A stretch of DNA of 64,000 nt from Modicisalibacter coralii. GTDB lineage: Bacteria; Pseudomonadota; Gammaproteobacteria; Pseudomonadales; Halomonadaceae. Under the pieces are notes generated by a model. It had not been told where the DNA came from. It saw only the letters and a program-made list of their open reading frames with translations, and did not search any database. Position numbers and translations under genes: made by a program. The DNA is taken from positions 1 to 64,000 of the forward strand of contig NZ_QWBW01000012.1 in NCBI RefSeq assembly GCF_004117855.1, written 5' to 3'. Below, piece after piece: positions 7,752 through 15,446 of the stretch. Within the stretch, counting starts at the first letter, position 1, and every line of letters starts with the position of its first letter.

Positions 7752-9203
7752 CTAGATTCGCTGGGCGCCGATCTGCTCGAACCGCGCCGGGGCCAGCCGA
7801 CGCAGACGTATCGCCAGCATCCCGCCCACGCCGAGCGCCACCAGGATGAGCACGCAGAGCCCATAGGAGAGCAGCTGGCTCGACCCGGTCAGCACGTCGA
7901 AGTGGATGACCGCGATCACCATCACGGCGAGCAGCAGCAGACCGGAGATGGCCGGCAGGATTCGTCCGCGCCAGACCCCGACGTTCAGCTCGGGATGGCG
8001 TTGGAAGTAGAGCGTCACCGCCAGCGAGGTGATGGCCATCAGCAGGATCAACGACAGCGCCGCCAGGCTGGAGAACCAGGCGAACAGCTGCAGGATGGGA
8101 TCGCTGCCGCAGGCGGCGAAGATCATCACCGCGGTCGCCGCGATCAGGGTCTGCAGGAGCGAACCGACGTGCGGGCTCTGGTGAACGGCGTGCGTCGTCC
8201 CCAGGGCGTCGTGCAGCAGGCCGTCGCGACCGATGGCGTAGAAGTAGCGCGCCGCCGAGTTGTGGAAGGCCAGCAGGCCGGCATAGAGGCTGATCAGGAA
8301 CAGCACGCGGGCGATGTGCGTGAGCCAGCCCCCCACATAGTGGTCAGACAGGGTGTAGATCAGGGTGGTGGGATCCTGGAGTCCCTGCAGGGTCGTCACG
8401 ATCTTGTCGGACCCCACGCCGATGATCATCGACCAGGTCGACAGGGCATAGAAACAGCCGATCAGCAGGATCGAGGCGTAGGTGGCCAGCGGAATGTCGC
8501 GGCGGGGGTTCTTCGCTTCCTCGCCATAGATGGTGGTCGCCTCGAAGCCGATGAACGCCGCGAAGCAGAACAGCATGCCGATGGAGGGGGCGCCACTGAA
8601 GATATGCTCGGGCTGGAAGGCGGCAAAGTCGACGCCACTGTCCCCGCCGCTGGAAACAATCGCGATATCCAGGATCAGGATGACCGCGTACTCGGCCATG
8701 ACGATGAAGCACAGCAACTTGGCCGAAAGATCGATCTGCCGATAGCCGAGCAGGGCGATGCTCGCCATCGCGATCAGCGAATAGATCCACCAGGGCAGGC
8801 TCACGTCGAAGACCGCGCTCATGCTCCCCGCGGCGACACCGCCGAACATGCCGTAGATCCCGATCTGCAGGATGTTGTAGGCGAAGACCGCCAGCCCCGC
8901 GACCGCCCCGCCGGAGACCGGCCCCAGGCCTTTCGCCGAGAAGGCGTAGAAACCGCCCGCGTTGGTCACGTAGCGCGACATGGTGGTGTAGCCCACCGAG
9001 AACAGCAGCAGAATGAGCAGTACCAACACGATCAGTGACGGCGTCCCGGCGCCGTTGCCGAGCATGATACCGATGGGAAAGCCGCCCGCGAGCACACTGA
9101 AGGGGCTCGCCGCGGAGACCACGAAGAAGATGATGAAGCCGACACCCAGAGCGCCGCGCCGGAGCTCCGTCGAGGTCATCGCAGGGGAGGAGGTCACACT
9201 CAT
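7752..9203 (-). CDS. APC superfamily permease
   Basis: 483 residues with about 12 hydrophobic segments and the APC-type N-terminal segment (GALGVGFIIFFVVSAASPFS) followed by GEEAKNPRRDIP, a conserved cytoplasmic loop of amino acid/polyamine/organocation permeases. It should be an inner-membrane symporter for an amino acid, amine or related compound. Start at 9203 (MSVTSSPA) with GAAGG upstream; residues encoded upstream of it are not conserved-looking. First gene of the unit permease - aldehyde dehydrogenase - porin, with its promoter in the 232-bp gap to 9436. It suggests import of a precursor such as an aromatic amine or amino acid. Confidence 0.83.
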   Translation of the reverse strand: MSVTSSPAMTSTELRRGALGVGFIIFFVVSAASPFSVLAGGFPIGIMLGNGAGTPSLIVLVLLILLLFSVGYTTMSRYVTNAGGFYAFSAKGLGPVSGGAVAGLAVFAYNILQIGIYGMFGGVAAGSMSAVFDVSLPWWIYSLIAMASIALLGYRQIDLSAKLLCFIVMAEYAVILILDIAIVSSGGDSGVDFAAFQPEHIFSGAPSIGMLFCFAAFIGFEATTIYGEEAKNPRRDIPLATYASILLIGCFYALSTWSMIIGVGSDKIVTTLQGLQDPTTLIYTLSDHYVGGWLTHIARVLFLISLYAGLLAFHNSAARYFYAIGRDGLLHDALGTTHAVHQSPHVGSLLQTLIAATAVMIFAACGSDPILQLFAWFSSLAALSLILLMAITSLAVTLYFQRHPELNVGVWRGRILPAISGLLLLAVMVIAVIHFDVLTGSSQLLSYGLCVLILVALGVGGMLAIRLRRLAPARFEQIGAQRI

Positions 9204-9435
9204 TGTTCTATGCCTTCGTATTATGATTGTTGGAATCGACAACGCGTCAAACTCGATGATAAGCACATCCAGACTGCCGACGTTATCCCAAATTGGAACC
9301 AATAATTCCTTTAAAAACAGTTAGTTGAAATAAAACTAAAGCGCCCCGAGCGGCCCGCATCAGCCGCTTGGCGCCACCGTCCGGCAGGCCGGCCCCGGAC
9401 TCTTTCTTTCGAAAGCCGCCGGCCGGACGCTCCCG
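9204..9435 (-). promoter_or_regulatory. Promoter region of the permease unit, with two inverted repeats
   Basis: This AT-rich gap holds TTAGTT (9321-9326) facing AACTAA (9334-9339), a perfect 6-bp inverted repeat with a 7-bp spacer, and the 10-bp palindrome TTGGAACCAA at 9293-9302. The half-site TAGTTGAA in the first repeat recurs upstream of the MarR gene (3740-3747). These are candidate regulator sites for the permease gene starting at 9203. A weak 8-bp inverted repeat (9378-9385 with 9422-9429, 36-nt loop, no T run) lies past the dioxygenase stop and is not a convincing terminator. Confidence 0.4.
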
Positions 9436-10290
9436 TCAGTCGTCGCGGGCGCCGACCATGACGAAATCGAAATCCACCTGCCATGTCGTGTCCCCCGCCG
9501 TGGCTTTTCGATAATCCACGATCAACGCTTCCTTGACGCCGAAGACGGCATCCGAGGTCAGGTAGTCGTCGCCCGAGACGAAGGTATGGGTGACGATCCG
9601 CTCGTGATCCGGGTGGGTGATCAGAAAGTGCATGTGGGCCGGCCGCCAGGGATGACGCCCGAGACGCGCCAGCATTTTGCCCACCGGCCCGTCGTCGGGG
9701 ATCGGATAGGAGACCGGCTTGATGCCGACGAAGTCGTAGCGGCCGTCGGGGCCGGTGACGAACACGCCGCGGTTGTTCCATTTCGGCTGCCGGCCGGGCT
9801 GCTGGACGTCGTAGAAGCCCTCGCTGTTGTCCGACCAGACATCGAGGCGCGCGCCGGCGAGGGGCCGGCCTTCCAGGTCCAGCACGCGGCCCGTGTAGCG
9901 GCACGATTCGCCCTTGCCATCCAGCGAGATGCAGCTGCCCATGGGCAGCTCCGGGGCGCCGTCGACGTGGAAGGGGCCGAACACCGTGTTCTCGGTGGCG
10001 CCCGCCGGGCGGCGGTGGGCGATGGCGTCCACCAGCATGGAGACGCCGAGGGTATCGGAGAGCAGGATGAACTCCTGGCGCTCGGCATCGCACAACTGGC
10101 CGGTGCGGGTCAGAAAGTCGATCGCCGCCTCCCATTCGCGCTGGGTCAGCCCGACCTCCTTGACGAAGTCGTGCAGGTGGCGAACCAGCGCCGCCATGAC
10201 CTCGCGCAGCCGCGGGTCGGTCGCCTCGCCCATGCGCGCGTTGACCGCCTCGACGGAGTTGGCTTCGGTGAAATAGTCGATCCGGGGCAT
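9436..10290 (-). CDS. Intradiol ring-cleavage dioxygenase, hydroxyquinol 1,2-dioxygenase type
   Basis: 284 residues. The four ligands of the non-haem ferric iron are visible: Tyr160 (EGFYDVQ), Tyr195 (SYPIPDDGP), His219 and His221 (RPAHMHF). An N-terminal helical dimer domain precedes the catalytic barrel. The helical region (RLREVMAALVRHLHDFV, RQEFILLSDTLGVSMLVDAI, ENTVFGPFHV) resembles hydroxyquinol 1,2-dioxygenases more than catechol enzymes, and the neighbouring maleylacetate reductase fits, since hydroxyquinol cleavage gives maleylacetate. AGGAGG precedes the start at 10290; the reading frame stays open far upstream, but that part overlaps the reductase in another frame. It is the last gene of the long catabolic run. 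Confidence 0.83.
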   Translation of the reverse strand: MPRIDYFTEANSVEAVNARMGEATDPRLREVMAALVRHLHDFVKEVGLTQREWEAAIDFLTRTGQLCDAERQEFILLSDTLGVSMLVDAIAHRRPAGATENTVFGPFHVDGAPELPMGSCISLDGKGESCRYTGRVLDLEGRPLAGARLDVWSDNSEGFYDVQQPGRQPKWNNRGVFVTGPDGRYDFVGIKPVSYPIPDDGPVGKMLARLGRHPWRPAHMHFLITHPDHERIVTHTFVSGDDYLTSDAVFGVKEALIVDYRKATAGDTTWQVDFDFVMVGARDD

Positions 10291-10343
10291 GCTCTCTCCT
10301 CCTTGTCGGCCCGGTGACCGGGCCTCGATACGGGAACGCGGCC

Positions 10344-11402
10344 TTACACCGGGCGCTCGCCACGCCAGGCGCGGCCCAGCAGCTCGCGGATGGCGTCGCG
10401 CTCGATGGGGCGCGGGTTCCAGTAGGGATTCATGACCGCCAGCTCGGCGGCACGGTCCAGATCGGACTCGCGCAGCCCCAGGGCCTCGAGGGTCAGCGGT
10501 GCGCCCAGGCCGGCGGCGAAGTCGTGGAGGCCGCCACCCAGCTCGCCACCGAACAGGCGCGCCGCCGGCGCCAGGACATCGGCCGCCGCCTCGGCGTTGT
10601 AGGCGGCGGTATGCGGCAGCAGCACGGCGTGGGTCTCGGCGTGGGGCAGATCGAAGCTGCCGCCCAGGGTGTGGCACAGCTTGTGGTGCAGCGACATGCC
10701 CACGCTGCCCAGCACGCTGCCGCACAGCCAGGCACCGTAGAGCGCGTCGCTGCGCGCCTCGAGATCCCGCGGATGCTCGACGATCGCCGGCAGTGCCCGC
10801 TTCAGGCTGTCGAGCCCCTCCACGGCCATCCGCCCGGTCAGCGGGTTGCGGTCGCGGGCGTAGAGCCCCTCCACCGCGTGCGCCATGGCGTTAAGGCCAC
10901 TGGTCACGCTGATCGCCGGTGGCAGCTCGAGGGTGAGCTCGGCGTCGTAGATCACCACCTCGGGCAGGATGCCGGGGCCCTTGAGCGTGGTCTTCACGCC
11001 GTTCTCGGTCTGCCCCAGGATCGGCGTGACCTCGGAGCCGGCGTAGGTGGTCGCCACCACGATCTGCGGGGCGTCGTTGCGGTGGGCGATCGCCTTGGCC
11101 AGGCCCACGGTGGAGCCACCGCCCAGCGCGACGACACAGTCGGCATCGGCCTGCGCGAACGCCGCCATGGCCCGCTCGGTCACCGCCACCGGGGTATGCA
11201 TGGCGGCCTCGCTGAACACCCCCGCGGCCAGCTCGCCGAGCCGGGTCTGGAGCTCGAGCGCCGCGTCGCGGCGGGTGGGCGTGGCGAGCACCAGCGCCCG
11301 GCGGCACGCCAGGCGGCGGATCTCGTCGGCGATCCGGGCCCGGCTGCCGGGCCCGAAGAGAATACGCGCCGGGTTGCCCGTGTACACGAATTCGTGTGCC
11401 AT
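10344..11402 (-). CDS. Maleylacetate reductase
   Basis: 352 residues, iron-type alcohol dehydrogenase superfamily. The nucleotide-binding motif GGGSTVGLAKAIA (about residues 94-106) and the metal-region HHKLCHTLGGSFDLPHAETHAVLLPH are both present and typical of maleylacetate reductases. The enzyme reduces maleylacetate to 3-oxoadipate with NADH or NADPH, the step after hydroxyquinol (or chlorocatechol) cleavage. AGGAGG lies before the start. It directly precedes the intradiol dioxygenase and follows the SnoaL-like gene by 9 bp, so all are probably one transcript. Its presence in an iac-like run is unusual. Confidence 0.88.
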   Translation of the reverse strand: MAHEFVYTGNPARILFGPGSRARIADEIRRLACRRALVLATPTRRDAALELQTRLGELAAGVFSEAAMHTPVAVTERAMAAFAQADADCVVALGGGSTVGLAKAIAHRNDAPQIVVATTYAGSEVTPILGQTENGVKTTLKGPGILPEVVIYDAELTLELPPAISVTSGLNAMAHAVEGLYARDRNPLTGRMAVEGLDSLKRALPAIVEHPRDLEARSDALYGAWLCGSVLGSVGMSLHHKLCHTLGGSFDLPHAETHAVLLPHTAAYNAEAAADVLAPAARLFGGELGGGLHDFAAGLGAPLTLEALGLRESDLDRAAELAVMNPYWNPRPIERDAIRELLGRAWRGERPV

Positions 11403-11411
11403 GACGCCTCC

Positions 11412-11978
11412 TCAGTCCTTGAGCAGCACCGACTCGCTGGGATAGTCCGTCGCCCAGCCTTCCTGCAGCGGCGCCACGAAGACGTTCTCGGTGCGCGTGC
11501 GGGTGATCTTCCACTGCCCGTCGGGCTCCTTGCGGAAGGCATTGTTGAGCCGCGACGAACGCAGCAGCGCCTTGCCGTTGGAGAAGATCCAGGGCTGGCA
11601 GTGGACCCACTGACCTTCGGCGACGTCGCCGCGCACATGGATCTGCTCCGAGGTCAGATAGTGGACGTTGAGCAGCAGCTTGGGGTCCGCGTCCTGCTTC
11701 CAGAAACCCTCGAAATGCCGCCGGATCGCCGCCGCGCCCTCGGCGCGCCCGAACTGGTCGTCGTAGTACTCGCCGACGCCTTCCCAGACGGCATCCTCGG
11801 TATACAGCGCCATGATCCGGTCGATGCGTTCGGCGTCGCTGGTCACTCCGTACTCGGGGATCGGAGTGTCGCAGAGGAACATGTAGCGCGCCTGCAGGCG
11901 GCGGATCTCGGCTTCGGCCTCCAGCGTCTCGATGCGCGCCACCAGGGCGTTCACTTCAGCACTCGTTACTTCCGACAT
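11412..11978 (-). CDS. iacI: SnoaL/NTF2-like protein, probable IacI
   Basis: 188 residues with a short N-terminal coiled coil (VNALVARIETLEAEAEIRRL) and a SnoaL/NTF2-like cone fold: RYMFLCDT, IMALYTEDAVWEG and QWKITRTRTE are typical segments. The iac locus includes a small protein of this kind, IacI, with no well-settled function. Here it lies between iacG and maleylacetate reductase, and a good ribosome site (AAGGAG) precedes the start. It could be an isomerase, a cyclase-like enzyme or an accessory protein of the Rieske system, whose small subunits share this fold. Confidence 0.7.
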   Translation of the reverse strand: MSEVTSAEVNALVARIETLEAEAEIRRLQARYMFLCDTPIPEYGVTSDAERIDRIMALYTEDAVWEGVGEYYDDQFGRAEGAAAIRRHFEGFWKQDADPKLLLNVHYLTSEQIHVRGDVAEGQWVHCQPWIFSNGKALLRSSRLNNAFRKEPDGQWKITRTRTENVFVAPLQEGWATDYPSESVLLKD

Positions 11979-12044
11979 GGTCGGTCTCCTTGGTTTGCTT
12001 GGCTTTTTTGGCTTGCTTGCACATTGGCCTCTCGCTCGGAGAGG

Positions 12045-12971
12045 TCACGAAGGGGCGCCGAGACGCTCGATCACACGCCCCAGCCCCGACTTGAGGGCAT
12101 CGGCCTCGTTAGGCGCCAGGCTCTCGAACAGGCGACGCTCGTAGTCGTCGGCCATCGCCAGCAGACGCAGCGCCAGGCTCTGTCCGTCCTCGGTGAGATG
12201 CACGTCCCGGGAGTCGTCCACGCCCAGAAGCCCCCGCTCCCGGAGTATCGCGAGGATGTCCTCGAGCTCCGCGAGCGGTTGTGCCACGCGCCGCGCCAGC
12301 ACCTCGGCGGCCAGCGGCCCGCCATCGGCGAGCAGGGTCAGCACCCGCCACTCGTTGTCGTTGACGCCGAGGCAGGCGAGCCGCGGGTAGAAATCCCCCC
12401 GGTAGGCGGCCAGTGCCTGGCGCATCAGATAGAGCAGGTGCCGGCCCAGCCGGCCGTCCAGCGCCGTGTGCTCGCCGACGTCGAGCATCAGCGGATGCGG
12501 TTCGGGCACGGCGTAGCGGCCGTTGTGGAAGACCAGGGCGCTGCCCTCCTTGCGGTAGGCGTAGCGCAGCACTTCACCGACGATGATCAGGTGATCGCCG
12601 CCCTCGTAGACGTTCCAGGTCCGGCACTCGAAATGGGCCGCGGCCCCCGTCACCCGGGCGACGCCACCCAGGCCCTCGTCGATGGCGATACCGGCGAACT
12701 TGTCCTCGCCGCGCCGGGCGAAGCGGTTGGAGATGTCGACCTGCTCGTTGCCGAGCACGTTGACCACGAAGTGTTCGGCGTGGCGGTAGACATCGAGGCT
12801 GTAGGCCCCCTTGTCGATGCTCCACAGGATCAGCGGCGGATCCATCGACACCGAGTTGAAGCTGCTGGCGGTCACGCCGTGGTGCGTCTCGCCATCGCGG
12901 GCGGTGATCACCGTCACCCCGGTGGCGAACTTGCCCAGCGCGCTGCGGAAATCTCTCGTATCGAAGCTCAT
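12045..12971 (-). CDS. iacG: Flavin reductase fused to a MarR-like domain, probable IacG
   Basis: 308 residues in two parts. Residues 1-165 are a short-chain flavin reductase (RSALGKFATGVTVIT, then GVTASSFNSVSMDPPLILWS, the flavin-binding region, and VNVLGNEQ). Residues about 175-305 form a winged helix of MarR type (NDNEWRVLTLLADGGPLAAE, DDSRDVHLTEDGQSLA). The same architecture occurs in the reductase (C1) of p-hydroxyphenylacetate hydroxylase of Acinetobacter, where the MarR-like part binds the aromatic substrate and controls NADH oxidation. It should supply reduced flavin to the IacA monooxygenase. The domain is more likely an allosteric sensor than a DNA-binding regulator, though both remain possible. 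Confidence 0.83.
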   Translation of the reverse strand: MSFDTRDFRSALGKFATGVTVITARDGETHHGVTASSFNSVSMDPPLILWSIDKGAYSLDVYRHAEHFVVNVLGNEQVDISNRFARRGEDKFAGIAIDEGLGGVARVTGAAAHFECRTWNVYEGGDHLIIVGEVLRYAYRKEGSALVFHNGRYAVPEPHPLMLDVGEHTALDGRLGRHLLYLMRQALAAYRGDFYPRLACLGVNDNEWRVLTLLADGGPLAAEVLARRVAQPLAELEDILAILRERGLLGVDDSRDVHLTEDGQSLALRLLAMADDYERRLFESLAPNEADALKSGLGRVIERLGAPS

Positions 12972-13004
12972 CGGCGACTCTCCGTTGCGGTCGTCAGACG
13001 CTGT

Positions 13005-13196
13005 TCAGCGGCCCAGGCGCTCGGCGGTCTCGCCGCCGATGCCGTAGTCGCTCTTGGGTATCTCGCTGATGATCACGCGCACGTTGGCCGGCGGTGCATC
13101 GAGGGAGTCGGCGACGGCATCGGTCACCTGACGAATCAGGGATTCCTTCTGGGTCGGGGTGCGCCCCGCGATCATGTAGACGTGAACGGTTGGCAT
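13005..13196 (-). CDS. 4-oxalocrotonate tautomerase family protein
   Basis: 63 residues, the normal monomer length of the family. After removal of Met, catalytic Pro1 is at the N-terminus (PTVHVYMIAGR), Arg11 and Arg39 fall exactly at the positions of the two active-site arginines of 4-oxalocrotonate tautomerase, and the VRVIISE strand is conserved. The family moves double bonds or protons in 2-hydroxydienoates and similar acids. It lies between iacF and iacG in the same run with short gaps. A tautomerase is not among the nine described iac structural genes, so it may act on a ring-opened or keto-enol intermediate particular to this variant. Confidence 0.85.
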   Translation of the reverse strand: MPTVHVYMIAGRTPTQKESLIRQVTDAVADSLDAPPANVRVIISEIPKSDYGIGGETAERLGR

Positions 13197-13216
13197 TGTT
13201 GTGTTCCTTGGTGGAT

Positions 13217-14188
13217 TCAGAGATCGAGAACGAGTCGCTTGCCTCGGGCCCGGGAACAGCAGACGCACATCTGGTCGCCGTCCTCGCGCTCGTCGGCGGT
13301 GAGAAAGTGGTCGCGATGATCGATCTCGCCGTCGAGGACGTCGGTCACGCAGGTGCCGCACACGCCCTCCTCGCATTTCACCTCGACCATGACCCCGGCC
13401 CGCGCCAGCGCCTTGGCGATGGTGTCCTCGGCGCCCACGTGGACGGTGACGCCGGAACGTTCGGCGACCACCTCGAAGGCCTCGCCCGAGACGTCGACGT
13501 CGGCGGAGAAGAACTCCCGGTGAATGCGGGCGTCGTCGATACCGAAGGCACCGGCGCGCCCAATCACCCAGTCCATGAAGCCCGGCGGGCCGCACACGTA
13601 GACGTTGACCCCGGCATCGGCCTCGGCCAGCGCGGCATCCAGGTCGAGCCGGGTCGCCGGGTCGTCGTCGTGGTGATAGACCACGGCATCGGCCAGGCCG
13701 GCGGCCGCCACCGCGTCGCGGAAGGCGGTGGCCTGCCGCGAACGCGTGCAGTAGTGCAGCGTGAAATCCCGCCCCAGCGCGTGCAGCCGCCGGGCCATGG
13801 CGATCATCGGCGTCACCCCGATGCCGCCGCCGAACAGCAGGCTCTGGGTGGCCGCCTCGTTGAGCGGAAAGTGGTTCTTCGGCCCCTCGACCTCGAGGGT
13901 GCCGCCGGTTCGCACGATGCGGTGCAGGGTTTCCGAACCACCGCGACTGTTGGGGTCGCGCAGCACGCCGATCTCGTAGAAGGCGGTCTCCGCCGGGTCG
14001 GAACACAGCGAGTACTGCCGCCACAGGTCGACGTCGGCGTCGCGGATGTGCACGTCCAGGTGGGCGCCGGCGGTGAACGGCGGCAGCGGAGCACCGTCGG
14101 CGGCGCGCAGCCGCAGTCTGGCGATATTGCCCGGCTCGTCGATGCGTTCGTCGATGGTCAGCGTCAAGCGCTCTTTTGGCGTCTCCAT
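13217..14188 (-). CDS. iacF: Ferredoxin reductase of the Rieske oxygenase system, probable IacF
   Basis: 323 residues with the phthalate-dioxygenase-reductase order: flavin domain (about 10-105, RQYSLCSDP as the FMN/FAD-binding RxYS motif), NAD domain (LLFGGGIGVTPMIAMARRL and VYVCGPPGFMDWV) and a C-terminal plant-type [2Fe-2S] ferredoxin with CEEGVCGTC followed by a later Cys. It carries electrons from NADH to the IacC/IacD oxygenase. Two start codons lie 6 nt apart (14194 and 14188); the second has AGGTG at a proper distance. It starts just past the stop of iacE. Confidence 0.88.
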   Translation of the reverse strand: METPKERLTLTIDERIDEPGNIARLRLRAADGAPLPPFTAGAHLDVHIRDADVDLWRQYSLCSDPAETAFYEIGVLRDPNSRGGSETLHRIVRTGGTLEVEGPKNHFPLNEAATQSLLFGGGIGVTPMIAMARRLHALGRDFTLHYCTRSRQATAFRDAVAAAGLADAVVYHHDDDPATRLDLDAALAEADAGVNVYVCGPPGFMDWVIGRAGAFGIDDARIHREFFSADVDVSGEAFEVVAERSGVTVHVGAEDTIAKALARAGVMVEVKCEEGVCGTCVTDVLDGEIDHRDHFLTADEREDGDQMCVCCSRARGKRLVLDL

Positions 14189-14193
14189 TGGCA

Positions 14194-14952
14194 TCACCTC
14201 ATGTAGATTCCGCCGTTGACGTCCCAGCAGGCGCCGTTGACGAAGGCCGCCCTGGGGCCGGCCAGCAGCGCCACCAGCTCGGCGACGAAGGACGGGTCGC
14301 CGAGTCGGCCCACCGGGATATTGGCGAGGGCCTGCTCGAGGTTGTCGCCCAGCACCGAACGCACCATGGGCGTGTCCATCGGTCCGGGGGCAATCGCATT
14401 GCAGGTGACGCCGAAGGGCGCCAGGTCGCGGGCGAAGATCTTGGTCAGGGTCAGGATGGCGCCCTTGGACGCGGCGTAGTGGGCGCCGGTCGCGGTGCCG
14501 CCGTTCTGTCCCGCCAGCGAGGCCAGATTGACGATGCGTCCGTAGCCCCGGGCCTTGAAGTGGCGGCCGAAGATCTGGCTGCCGGCGAAGGTGCCGCCGG
14601 CGTTGGTGGCGAGCACGGCGTTGAAGTCCGCGGGGTCGATCTCCAGCACGCCCTGGACCGCGGTGCGTGCGGCGTTGTTGACCAGCACCTCCACCGAGCC
14701 CCAGCGCTCGAGGCACTTGTCGAGCACGGCCTGGAAGTCGTCGGGACGGGTCACGTCGAGGGTCGCGGTGATCGCGGTCTCGCCGGAGAGGTCCAGCTCG
14801 CTGGCCAGCGCCGCGGCCGGCTCGGGGTCGATGTCGGAGATCACCACCCGGAAGCCGGCGCGATGCAGTGCACGCACCGCCTCGGCGCCGAAGCCGCGGG
14901 CGCCGCCGGTGACCACGGCGGTGTGGATCTTGTCGGGGGCAGGTAGCGTCAT
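14194..14952 (-). CDS. iacE: Short-chain dehydrogenase/reductase, probable IacE
   Basis: 252 residues. It has the Rossmann glycine motif TGGARGFG (15-22), NNA at 92-94, and the catalytic Ser145, Tyr159 and Lys163 (YAASK). In the iac pathway IacE is the SDR that acts on the hydroxylated IAA product on the way to dioxindole-3-acetic acid. Start and stop overlap those of its neighbours: its ATG shares a base with the stop of iacD (TGATG), and iacF starts within a few bases of its stop, so translation is coupled. Substrate is inferred from locus identity. Confidence 0.82.
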   Translation of the reverse strand: MTLPAPDKIHTAVVTGGARGFGAEAVRALHRAGFRVVISDIDPEPAAALASELDLSGETAITATLDVTRPDDFQAVLDKCLERWGSVEVLVNNAARTAVQGVLEIDPADFNAVLATNAGGTFAGSQIFGRHFKARGYGRIVNLASLAGQNGGTATGAHYAASKGAILTLTKIFARDLAPFGVTCNAIAPGPMDTPMVRSVLGDNLEQALANIPVGRLGDPSFVAELVALLAGPRAAFVNGACWDVNGGIYMR

Positions 14953-15446
14953 CAGAACAAATAGCTGAACGAATTCAGCATCCCGTCGGAGTTGAGCAGA
15001 CGTGCCACCTTGTGGCGGATCTGGAAGCCGCCCGGGGTGACGATGAGGGTGTAGGTGAGGTCGGCGGCCCAGACGCGCTGGCGACCGAACTTGTCCTCGA
15101 TCAGGTGTTCGGCGCAGCGCACCCTGACGTCATCGCCATCGACCGCCTCGATCACGAAGCGCGACAACGTGCGCACGGTGCGCGCCGGCGGCGCCGAGGA
15201 GATCGAGAAGCCCTGCTGGAAGCGCGTGATGCGCTCGCGCCGCATGTGGGCGTCGTCGTGGCACAGGTTGAGCGCGTCGTCGAAGTCCCGGGTATCGCCG
15301 ATCGGCAGGGTATAGAAGCCGTCGTCGCTCCACAGGGCGAGCCACGCCTCGTAGTCGCGGTGGTCGAGCATGTCCGCCTCGGCCCAGATGAAGGCCTGGG
15401 CGTCCCACAGCAGTGAGTCGTTCCGGGTGTCGGTCGGGGTGTTCAT
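14952..15446 (-). CDS. iacD: Rieske-type dioxygenase small (beta) subunit, probable IacD
   Basis: 164 residues, the usual size and cone fold of ring-hydroxylating dioxygenase beta subunits: FIWAEADMLDHRDYEAWLALW near the N-terminus, the HMRRERITRF segment and RVWAADLTYTLIVTPGGFQIRHKVARLLN near the end match the family pattern. The subunit has no metal centre and stabilises the alpha subunit. The start at 15446 overlaps the stop of iacC (ATGA), a strong sign of coupled expression with its partner. Confidence 0.86.
   Translation of the reverse strand: MNTPTDTRNDSLLWDAQAFIWAEADMLDHRDYEAWLALWSDDGFYTLPIGDTRDFDDALNLCHDDAHMRRERITRFQQGFSISSAPPARTVRTLSRFVIEAVDGDDVRVRCAEHLIEDKFGRQRVWAADLTYTLIVTPGGFQIRHKVARLLNSDGMLNSFSYLF

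Noticed and set aside
9436-10290. Reading the dioxygenase as catechol 1,2-dioxygenase
   Set aside because: Helical-domain pattern and the adjacent maleylacetate reductase favour a hydroxyquinol enzyme; kept open as a test.
10314-13319. A 1001-codon plus-strand open frame opposite the iac run
   Set aside because: It is antisense to well-identified genes (dioxygenase to tautomerase), has no family signature, and results from high GC.
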